A stretch of 64,000 bases of DNA. Source: Antedon mediterranea. Lineage: Eukaryota > Echinodermata > Crinoidea > Comatulida > Antedonidae. Position numbers and translations under genes: made by a program. Shown here in pieces: positions 24,431 through 34,240 of the stretch (position 1 is the stretch's first letter; each line of letters starts with the position of its first letter). The notes below the pieces were generated by a model. The model saw nothing but the letters and a program-made list of their open reading frames with translations. It ran no database searches and had not been told where the DNA came from. The stretch is taken from positions 10,886,922-10,950,921 of the forward strand of contig NC_092678.1 of assembly GCF_964355755.1 (NCBI RefSeq), given 5' to 3'.

Positions 24431-27400
24431 CGTGTACAACTTTATGGCATAACGGGTAATGCTCAGTTTTGAGTGCTCTTAGTAGCGGGTTCGAACCTGT
24501 AAGGATATTTTTTTTTTATTTGAAAATAAATATTGTTTTTGAAAGTGAGATATTTTTAGTATTAGTATTAGATATTTTTTAATGGAGATATGTCAGGCCT
24601 AAACAAGTGAACCTTTTTTCAATCAGAAACAAAGTTGCGTGGAATTATTTTTCATTGATTTATTATTTATTTCATATAAATAGACTATTATCAGCTCTTC
24701 AGTTATCTACTGGTTTGTGGCGTAACGGGTAATACCCAGGTTTGAGTGCTCTCAGTAGCGGGTTCCAACCTCTAGGGATGTTGCTTTTTTTTTTCTTATT
24801 GAAAATAAATATTTTTTTTTAAAATGAGATATTTTTTAGGGTTGTGAATGTCAGGCCTAAACAAATGGATCTTTTTTAAAATCAGAAACAAAGTTGCATG
24901 GCATTATTTTTCATTGATTGATCATTCATTTCATATAAATAGACTATTATCAGCTCTTCAGTTATCTACTGGTTTGTGGCGTAACGGGTAATGCTCAAGT
25001 TTGAGTGCTCGCAGTAGTGGGTTCGAACCTCTAGGGATATTTCTTTTCTTTTTTTTTTAAATTGAAAATAAATATTTTTTTTGAAAGTGAGATATTTTGA
25101 GGGTTGTAAATGTCAGGCCTAAACAAATGAACCTTTTTTAAAATCAGAAACAAAGTTGCATGGCATTATTTTTCATGGATTTATTATTTATTTCATATAA
25201 ATAGAGTATTATCAGCTCTTCAGTCATCTACTGGTTTGTGGCGTAACGGGTAATGCTCAAGTTTGAGTGCTCTCACTAGTGGGTTCGAACCTCTACGGAT
25301 ATTTTGTATTTTGTTTTTTTTTTATTGAAAATAATATTTTTTTTGAAAGTGAGATATTTTGAGGGTTGTAAATGTCAGGCCTAAACAAGTGAAACTTTTT
25401 TTAAATCAGAAACAAAGTTGCATGGCATTATTTTTCATTGATTGATCATTAATTTCATATAAATAGACTATTATCAGCTCTTCAGTTATCTACTGGTTTG
25501 TGGCGTAACGGGTAATACCCAGGTTTGAGTGCTCTCAGTAGCGGGTTCCAACCTGTATGGATATTTTTTTTTTATTTGAAAATAAATATTGTTTTTGAAA
25601 GTGAGATATTTTGAGAGTTGTAAATGTCAGGCCTAAACAAGTGAACATTTTTTTCAATCAGAAAAAAAGTATCATGGCATTATTTTTCATTGATTGATCA
25701 TTCATTTCATATATATAGACTATTATCAGCTCCTCAGTCATCTACTGGTTTGTGGCGTAACGGGTAATGCTCAGGTTTGAGTTCTCTCAGTAGTGGGTTC
25801 GAACCTATACGGGTATTTTTTTAAATTTTTTTTTTAATTGAAAATAAATATTGTTTTTGAAAGTGAGATATTTTGAGGGTTGCAACTGTCAGGCCTAAAC
25901 AAGTGAACCTTTTTTAAAATCAGAAACAAAGTTGCATGGCATTATTTTTCATTGGTTGATCATCCATTTCATATAAATAGACTATTATCAGCTCTTCAGT
26001 CATCTACTGGTTTGAGGCGTAACGGGTAATGCTCAAGTTTGAGTGCTCGCAGTAGTGGGTTCGAACCTCTAGGGATATTTCTTTTCTTTTTGGTTTTAAT
26101 TGAAAATAAATATTTTTTTTTAAAGTGAGATATTTTGAGGGTTGTAAATGTCAGGCCTAAACAAATGAACCTTTTTAAAAATCAGAAACAAAGTTGCATG
26201 GCATTATTTTTCATTGATTGATCATTAATTTCATATCAATAGACTATTATCAGCTCTTCAGTTATCTAATGGTTTGTGGCGTAACGGGTAATAACCAGGT
26301 TTGAGTGCTCTCAGTAGCGGGTTCCAACCTCTAGGGATATTGCTTTTTTTTTTCTTATTGAAAATAAATATTTTTTGGGAATATGAGATATTTTTTAGGG
26401 TTGTGAATGTCAGGCCTAAACAAATGGATCTTTTTTAAAATCAGAAACAAAGTTGCATGGCATTATTTTTCATTGATTTATTATTCATTTCAAATAAATA
26501 GAGTATTATCAGCTCTTCAGTCATCTACTGGTTTGAGGCGTAACGAGTAATGCTCAAGTTTGAGTGCTCGCAGTGGTGGGTTCGAACCTCTAGAGATATT
26601 TCTTTTTTTTTTTAATTGAAAATAAATATTTTTTTTGAAAGTGAGATATTTTGAGGGTTGTAAATGTCAGGCCTAAACAAATGAACCTTTTTTAAAATCA
26701 GAAACAAAGTTGCATGGCATTATTTATCATTGATTGATCATTAATTTCATATAAATAGAGTATTATCAGCTCTTCAGTCATCTACTGGTTTGTGGCGTAA
26801 CGGGTAATGCTCAAGTTTGAGTGCTCTCACTAGTGGGTTCGAACCTCTACGGATATTTTGTATTTTTTTTTTTTATTGAAAATAATATTGTTTTTGAAAG
26901 TGAGATATTTTGAGGGTTGTGAATGTCAGGCCTAAACAAATGGATCTTTTTTTAAACACGAAACAAAGTTGCATGGCATTATTTTTCATTGATTGATCAT
27001 TAATTTCATATAAATAGACTATTATCAGCTCTTCAGTTATCTACTGGTTTGTGGCGTAACGGGTAATACCCAGGTTTGAGTGCTTTCAGTAGCGGGTTCC
27101 AACCTGTAAGGATATTTTTTTTTTATTTGAAAATAAATATTGTTTTTGAAAGTGTGATATTTTGAGGGTTGGTTCTAAATGTCAGGCCTAAACAAGTGAA
27201 CATTTTTTTCAATCAGAAACAAAGTTGCATGGCATTATTTTTCATTGATTGATCATTCATTTCATATATATAGACTATTATCAGCTCCTCAGTCATCTTC
27301 TGGTTTGTGGCGTAACGGGTAATGCTCAGGTTTGAGTGCTCTTAGTAGTGGGTTCGAACCTATACGGGTATTTTGTTTTCTTTTTTTTTAATTGAAAATA

Positions 27401-30400
27401 AATATTGTTTTTGAAAGTGAGATATTTTGAGGGTTGCAACTGTCAGGCCTAAACAAGTGAACCTTTTTTAAAATCAGAAACAAAGTTGCATGGCATTATT
27501 TTTCATTGGTTGATCATCCATTTCATATAAATAGACTATTATCAGCTCTTCAGTCATATACTTGTTTGCGGCGTAACGGGTAATGCTCAAGTTTGAGTGA
27601 TTTCAATAGTGGGTTCGAACTTCTAGGGATATTTTTTTTCTTTTTTTTTTATTTGAAAATAAATATTGTTTTTGAAAGTGAGATATTTTGAGGGTTGTAA
27701 ATATCAGGCCTAAACAAGTGAACCTTTTTTTAAAATCAGAAACAAAGTTGCATGGCATTATTTTTCATTGATTCATTCCATATAAATAGAGTATTATCAG
27801 CTCTTCAGTCATCTACTGGTTTGAGGCGCAACGAGTAATGCTCAAGTTTGAGTGCTCGCAGTAGTGGGTTCGAACCTCTAGGGATATTTCTTCTTTTTTT
27901 TCTTATTGAAAATAAATATTTTTTTTCAAAGTGAGATATTTTGAGGGTTGTAAATGTCAGGCCTAAACAAATGAACCTTTTTTAAAATCAGAAACAAAGT
28001 TGCATGGCATTATTTTTCATTGATTGATCATTAATTTCATATAAATAGACTATTATCAGCTCTTCAGTCATCTACTGGTTTGTGGCGTAACTGGTAATGC
28101 TCAGGTTTGAGTGCTCTGAGTAGTGGGTCGAACCTCTAGGGATATATTTTTTCTTTTTTTTTTAAATTGAAAATAAATATGGTTTTTGAAAGTGAGATAT
28201 TTTGAGGGTTGTAAATGTCAGGCCTAAACAAGTGGACCTTTTTTAAAATCAGAAACAAAGTTGCATGGCATTATTTTTCATTGATTTATTATTTATTTCA
28301 TATAAATAGAGTATTATCAGCTCTTCAGTCATCTAATGGTTTGTGGCGTAACGGGTAATGCTCAAGTTTGAGTGCTCTCACTAGTGGGTTCGAACCTCTA
28401 CTGATATTTTGTTTCTTTCTTTTTTTTAATTGAAAATAATATTGTTTTTGAAAGTGAGATATTTTGAGGGTTGTAAATGTCAGGCCTAAACAAGTGGACC
28501 TTTTTTAAAATCAGAAACAAAGTTGCATGGCATTATTTTTCATTGATTGATCATTAATTTCATATAAATAGACTATTATCAGCTCTTCAGTTATCTACTG
28601 GTTTGTGGCGTAACGGGTAACACCCAGGTTTTAGTGCTCTCAGTAGCGGGTTCCAACCTGTAAGGATATTTTTTTTTTAATTGAAAATAAATATTGTTTT
28701 TGAAAGTGAGATATTTTGAGGGTTGCAACTGTCAGGCTAAACAAGTGAACCTTTTTTAAAATCAGAAACAAAGTTGCATGGCATTATTTTTCATTGATTG
28801 ATCATTCATTTCATATAAATAGATTATTATCAGCTCTTCAGTTATCTACTGGTTTGTGGCGTAACGGGTAATATACCCAGGTTTGAGTGCTCTCAGTAGC
28901 GGGTTCCAACCTCTAGGGATATTGCTTTTTTTTTTCTTATTGAAAATAAATATTTTTTTTGAAAATGAGATATTTTTTAGGGTTGTGAATGTCAGGCCTA
29001 AACAAATGGATCTTTTTTAAAATCAGAAACAAAGTTGCATGGCATTATTTTTCATTGATTGATAATTCATTTCATATAAATAGACTATTATCAGCTCTTC
29101 AGTCACCTACTGGTTTGTGGCGTAACGGGTAATGCTCAGGTTTGAGTGCTCTGAGTAGTGGGTCGAACCTCTAGGGATATTTTTTTCTTTTTTTTTTAAA
29201 TTGAAAATAAATATGGTTTTTGAAAGTGAGATATATTGAGGGTTGTAAATGTCAGGCCTAAACAAGTGGACCTTTTTTAAAATCAGAAACAAAGTTGCAT
29301 GGCATTATTTTTCATTGATTGATCATTTATTTTATATATATAGACTATTATCAGCTCCTCAGTCATCTACTGGTTTGTGGCGTAACGGGTAATGCTCAGG
29401 TTTGAGTGCTCTCAGTATTGGGTTCGAACCTATACGGGTATTTTTTTTCTTTTTTTTTTATTTGAAAATAAATATTGTTTTTGAAAGTGAGATATTTTGA
29501 GGGTTGTAAATATCAGGCCTAAACAAGTGGACCTTTTTTAAAATCAGAAACAAAGTTGCATGGCATTATTTTTCATTGGTTGATCATCCATTTCATATAT
29601 ATAGACTATTATCAGCTCTTAAGTCATATACTGGTTTGCGGCGTAACGGGTAATGCTCAGTTTTGAGTGATTTCAATAGTGGGTTTGAACTTCTAGGAAT
29701 ATTTTTTTTCTTTTTTTTTTAATTTGAAAATAAATATTGTTTTTGAAAGTGAGATATTTTGAGGGTTGTAAATGTCAGGCCTAAACAAGTGAACCTTTTT
29801 TAAAATCAGAAACAAAGTTGCATGGCATTATTTTTCATTGATTGATCATTAATTTCATATAAATACACTATTATCAGCTCTTCAGTTATCTACTGGTTTG
29901 TAGCGTAACGGGTAATACCCAGGTTTGAGTGCTCTCAGAAGCGGGTTCCAACCTCTAGGGATATTGCTTTTTTTTTTCTTATTGAAAATAAATATTTTTT
30001 TTGAAAATGAGATATTTTTTAGGGTTGTAAATGTCAGGCCTAAACAAATGGATCTTTTTTAAAATCAGAAACAAAGTTGCATGGCATTATTTTTCATTGA
30101 TTGATAATTCATTTCATATAAATAGACTATTACCAGCTCTTCAGTCATCTACTGGTTTGTGGCGTAACGAGTAATGCTCAGGTTTGAGTGCTCTGAGTAG
30201 TGGGTCGAACCTCTAGGGATATTTTTTTTCTTTTTTTTTTAAATTGAAAATAAATATGGTTTTTGAAAGTGAGATATTTTGAGGGTTGTAAATGTCAGGC
30301 CTAAACAAGTGGACCTTTTTTAAAATCAGAAACAAAGTTGCATGGCATTATTTTTCATTGATTGATTATTTATTTTATATATATTGACTATTATCAGCTC

Positions 30401-30472
30401 CTCAGTCATCTACTGGTTTGTGGCGTAACGGGTAATGCTCAGGTTTGAGTGCTCTCAGTAGTGGGTTCGAAC
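24431..30472 (+). repeat. Sat-2 pol III-type tandem array, segment 1
   Basis: About 23 tandem units of roughly 255-262 bp, all in the same orientation. Each unit runs: tRNA-like head (CTACTGGTTTGTGGCG... to a B box), T run broken by one C, GAAAATAAATATTG, GAAAGTGAGATATTTTGAGGG, TGTCAGGCCTAAACAA, AATCAGAAACAAAGTTGC, TTTTTCATTGATTGATC, TATAAATAG, then the next head. The first unit (24440-24690) is the most divergent, with TTTATGGCATAACGGG in its head and a small TTAGTATTAG expansion, as expected for an array edge. The segment ends where a transposon splits a B box at 30472. Confidence 0.95.
30465..30472. repeat. Target-site duplication, left (GTTCGAAC)
   Basis: The 8-bp GTTCGAAC, the core of a Sat-2 B box, stands immediately before the hAT-like element and is repeated exactly at 32913-32920. 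The site is palindromic and fits the GTNNNNAC preference known for hobo-type hAT insertions. Confidence 0.9.
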
Positions 30473-31355
30473 CAGGGAAGAGTTAAATTACATGGAAAAC
30501 TCACGAGCCGTTGAGGCGTGTTAATGCAATTAAATCGCTATTGTTCTCTATTGTTTTGTGAATAAACTAACTTCCCCTTTTGTCCCATACGCGCGGCACC
30601 GCCAATTACTGAATATGCTGCCACCAACGTGTAGATTGGCATTAGACTTGTTACCAGTCGTTTTTTTTCAGAAATCCTTTTTGGTTTTTTAAAATAAAAT
30701 AAGTGGTTTAACACTTAACGACTGATTTGAGACTATTTTGCACACGTTACACAAGCGTTTCCATTTTTTAAAATGTGTATTTTCACAAAGAAACACGCTT
30801 TTTAGGTGGATTTTCGGTAAGTATGCAATGGCCTTTTACGAAATGTATCGTCTTTTATATCAGCATTTAGAGACATATGCCTAAAATTGCCTAATGTCTA
30901 GCTCAGATATGTGAAACCAATAACATCTATATATATTGTGGTCCAGTTTTTATTTGCGACCAATTCCGACCAAATACCAAAAATAAAAGATTTCTGAACC
31001 ACCTTTACTCAGTTTTAGAGACTAAGATCGGCGGCGAGATGCTGGTAAGCTCCGCCCACATGCTATTCCAGATAGACGCTGTTGCTAGGCCTATCGGCCA
31101 CCTATTGCTATTCTGTCAAGCAACCTGTTTTAGTTTTTCAATTGTTAAATAAGTCAAAAATACCAGGCTAACATAAAATGAAAGTTCTAGACCTAGGCCC
31201 CTAATTAAAACAAACTTCTATTAGAGTAGGTTTACCTAGGGCTAGCTAATAAGCTAGGGCCTAGGCCCTAGGCCTTCCTCTCTTCATTCAAGTGCAATTC
31301 ATCCCAGTGCAATTCATCCCAATGATGGTACCCAAGATGCTGCCTACAGAAGGTA

Positions 31356-31595
31356 TTGGTTTCTGAATTTTTTTATTTGAATACTGTATATAATAATGTT
31401 TCCTTTTTTTCATCCACAGTTTCTTCATTTGTTGACATGGCCAAGATATTCCTTTCACAGAAGAAGCCTGATGGTACAAGACGGATTGTGTACTTTTTCC
31501 GTGAGAAAAACAACCAGGATGCTCTAGAAAACTATTCCAGTATAGAAAGGAGTTGCCTTGGGAGATGGGAAAATCTGACAGTCATAACTTATTAG
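31356..31595 (+). CDS. Unidentified short frame / possible last exon inside hAT element
   Basis: A 79-codon frame whose second half follows a good 3' splice-site pattern (T-rich tract then CATCCACAG ending at 31419). After that point it encodes a basic, non-repetitive peptide of 58 residues (for example KIFLSQKKPDGTRR) ending in TAG at 31593-31595. A polyadenylation signal AATAAA follows at 31768. I recognise no domain and it is not obviously a hAT transposase fragment. It might be a captured host 3' exon, the remnant of the element's own gene, or chance. The ATG at 31356 lies upstream of the likely splice acceptor and would not be the true start if the exon is real. Confidence 0.25.
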   Translation: MVSEFFYLNTVYNNVSFFSSTVSSFVDMAKIFLSQKKPDGTRRIVYFFREKNNQDALENYSSIERSCLGRWENLTVITY

Positions 31596-31767
31596 TTATT
31601 TTAAATTGATACTTGTTTTGTAATCTGTTGATTCAGCCATTTGAAGTATATAAAGAATGTCACGGAACAAAATATATTTCAGTACTTACGAAGAATCTCT
31701 TTTTTTACTCTGGTATTGATAAACATTATGACATCATGTAACAATTTTAATAAAAAATTGTTTTGTA

Positions 31768-31773
31768 AATAAA
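31768..31773 (+). promoter_or_regulatory. Polyadenylation signal AATAAA
   Basis: Canonical AATAAA about 175 bp downstream of the short frame's stop, with another at 31749. It supports, weakly, a plus-strand polymerase II transcript ending within the hAT-like element. Confidence 0.3.
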
Positions 31774-32689
31774 GTATATTCTAAATTGTATGTTGGTTTG
31801 ACTAAAAATTAAACACATAATTTGATGAATACATACTTTGAAATATACCTGTATTGACATGATTATACAGTATTGATTTTTATACAAAATAAATTTACAA
31901 CTCCAACCTTAAACTTTTTTTGTCTTTTGCTTTTATTTTATTATTTGTTAAGTTACACCAGTGTGTTATAATACTCTGTTTGATATTGGAATTACACATT
32001 CCCTTTAGCGACAAAAACCTCTCCATTTCTAAATCTAAGTTTCTAAAAAACAAATTAATACATCTTTTATGTGAAAAGCACCCCCTCCCCCTTTGAACGT
32101 CACTTCAACCAGTCATTGGTGTAGTCTATAGGAAAGAATTAGTTTCTTCTATACTTTTGACCTCCCAGCACAATAAAGTTCACATAAAATCATATAATAC
32201 AATGCAGAATTATTTTCAGGCAGGGAAGAACTCTGGGCCTGGCCCTAGACCTAGGTAGGCTACCGGTACATGCAACTGGCGCGCACAGGAGATACTTTTA
32301 ATGGCCGAGTAGCCTACAAATACACTCTTATTGTTAAAACAGGATCAGGCTAACTTAGTTTGGTAAGCATATCAATTCAAATAGGCCTAGGTAGCTAGCC
32401 AGAAGAGAAGATTGTAGGCCTAGCCTAATAGTAGTTGAGTAGGGCCTATTTTTTTTAGGCTAAAGTAACTAGCCTAGGCCTAGCTAGGAGTGCCTATTAC
32501 ATTCTTACTAGCTAGGGCCTAGGCCTCTAGGCCTACTAGCCCTAGATTGAAGTAGGACCTGGTGTAGCAAGTAGGCCTAGCCTATTACATATACTTGAAA
32601 TGTGCGTACGGAAATTTTCTAAAAACGGAAAATACAAATACGACGACGACGACTACTACGTCGCGATATATATCGAAAAAGTTTAATGC

Positions 32690-32830
32690 GTCAGGTTACC
32701 AAGGGGGGGCGGGCGGTTCGACGAAGACGTCATCAGTAGTGTGTTGTTGCATGCGGTCACCGACCGGAAAACAATCGCTTCTGAGCATGCGCAAAGCAAT
32801 TACTTCGTCTTGAGCGAACATCCGTTGATT
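32690..32830. promoter_or_regulatory. GC-rich promoter-like patch near hAT right end
   Basis: This is the only GC-rich part of the element. It has a G/C run (GGGGGGGCGGGCGG, near 32703), a CRE-like GACGTCAT (near 32727) and an NRF-1-like half site GCATGCGCA (near 32785). Placed about 100-200 bp inside the right terminus, it could be a promoter reading inward on the minus strand or a subterminal protein-binding region. No transcript evidence can be seen in sequence. Confidence 0.3.
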
Positions 32831-32912
32831 ATGTAATCGAATCGGCGGTGCCGCGCGTTGTAACGTTTGATGTAAGGTCCGTGAGTTTTCCATGTCATTT
32901 AACTCTTCCCTG

Positions 32913-33248
32913 GTTCGAACCTATACGGGTATTTTTTTTCTTTTTTTTTTGTTTGAAAATAAATATTGTTTTTGAAAGTGAGATATTTTGAGGGTTGTAA
33001 ATTTCAGGCCTAAACAAGTGGACCTTTTTTAAAATCAGAAACAAAGTTGCATGGCATTATTTTTCATTGATTGATCATTTATTTAATATAAATAGACTAT
33101 TATCAGCTCCTCAGTCATCTACTGGTTTGTGGCGTAACGGATAATGCTCAGGTTTGAGTGCTTTCAGTAGTGGGTTCGAACCTCTGGGGATTTTTTTTTT
33201 TTTTAAATTGAAAATAAATATTGTTTTTGAAAGTGAGATATTTTGAGG
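32913..33248 (+). repeat. Sat-2 array, segment 2 (between two transposons)
   Basis: It resumes exactly at the duplicated B-box core GTTCGAAC (32913-32920), completes the interrupted unit, and holds the tRNA-like head of a further unit (A box variant TGGCGTAACGGA, B box GGTTCGAACCT). It breaks at TATTTTGAGG (33239-33248), where the foldback element is inserted. Confidence 0.95.
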
Positions 33249-34240
33249 GGGTGTGTAGAAAGCGACGACCTCGAATTGGACGACCCCAACGACCCGGGCG
33301 ACCTCGAATTGGACGACCTAGACTTGGACGACCCATAACACGAAACCGACGACCCCTATAATAGCCTAGCCTAGCCTAGGCCTAAGTATGATATAACATC
33401 CCGAAGCCGAACATAACCAAAGATCTTTAAACCATACCTTATATAATACTCGCAAAGCAAGCAATTGATTGAAAAAATACAGAAATATCGCCATTTGATA
33501 CTGAATGTGTCGACACGAACAAACGAACAGATATGGAACGCCAAGAGTGCATCATTAAAACTGCATTCGACTCGATTAGCACACGAAATATCATAAACAT
33601 GGCAAACCAGGCCCCTTTTTCAGCGGCAGGTAAGGTTTGACCATGGAGGTACTCCATGGTTTTACCAGCTCCATGGTTTGACCATGGAGGTATAAAAATA
33701 TTGTTATACCTCCATGGTTTGACCGTATACAATGCATGTGTGAAATGTAAAGCTTTCTTATGGCCCTCCCCATGCAGGATTAGGCCAAGTTGAGCCGCCA
33801 TGTTACTCTGCTTGGTAGGCCTATAGTGTTCGTTATAAGAAGACGAGATGTAATTATACGTCCATGGTTTAACCATGTATTGTATAATATTTATTTCTGT
33901 TTAATTTATTTTTAATATGTCGAATGCAGTTTTAATGATGCACTCTTGGCGTTCCATATCTTTTCGTTTGTTCGTGTCGACACAATCAGTATCAAATGGC
34001 GATATTTCTGTATTTTTTCAATCAATTGCTTGCTTGCGAGTATTATAAAATAAGGTATAGTTTAAAGATCTTTGGCTATGTTCGGCTTTGGGATGTTATA
34101 CCACACTTAGGCCTAGGCTAGGCTAGGCTATAGGGGTCGTCGGTTTCGTGTTATGGGTCGTTCAATTCGAGGTCGTTCAATTCGAGGTCGCCCGGGTCGT
34201 TGGGGTCGTCCAATTCGAGGTCGTCGCTTTCTACACACCC
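33249..34240. mobile_element. Foldback / MULE-like non-autonomous element, 992 bp
   Basis: The element begins GGGTGTGTAGAAAGCG and ends with the reverse complement. The inverted arms are about 320 bp each (33249-33570 and 33920-34240), highly similar with scattered substitutions and small indels. It is flanked by a 10-bp direct repeat, TATTTTGAGG (33239-33248 and 34241-34250), which is a single sequence in uninterrupted units. Long inverted repeats with 9-10-bp duplications fit Mutator-like or Foldback elements. The outer 90 bp of each arm contain subrepeats of GACGACC and TCGAATTGGACGACC. The 350-bp centre has no recognisable gene. A 145-codon minus-strand frame (33439-33876) crosses centre and arm and is judged spurious. 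Confidence 0.88.
33681..33718. repeat. Perfect 15-bp hairpin in centre of foldback element
   Basis: ACCATGGAGGTATAA (33681-33695) is separated by an 8-nt loop from its exact reverse complement (33704-33718). CCATGG-centred words recur at 33640-33660 and 33860-33880, so the centre is itself a nest of small inverted repeats inside the large inverted arms. Confidence 0.85.

Larger units (their letters stand above)
30473..32912. mobile_element. hAT-like DNA transposon, 2,440 bp, probably non-autonomous
   Basis: The element interrupts a Sat-2 unit. Its ends are 33-bp inverted repeats with one mismatch (30473-30505 and 32880-32912), beginning CAGGGAAGAG and ending CTCTTCCCTG. It is flanked by the 8-bp duplication GTTCGAAC. 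CAGGG ends plus 8-bp duplications are the hallmark of the hAT superfamily. A subterminal inverted repeat, CGCGCGGCACCGCC, lies about 117 bp inside the left end (from 30590) and at the matching place on the right (to 32857). No transposase-sized frame is present: the longest plausible frame is 79 codons (31356-31595). Interior DNA is AT-rich with CTAGGCCTAG-type words, so it is best read as an internally deleted or cargo-carrying copy mobilised in trans. Confidence 0.9.

Noticed and set aside
33439-33876. 145-codon minus-strand frame in the foldback element
   Set aside because: It spans the inverted arm and the hairpin-rich centre, has repeated words from CCATGG subrepeats, and shows no transposase motifs.
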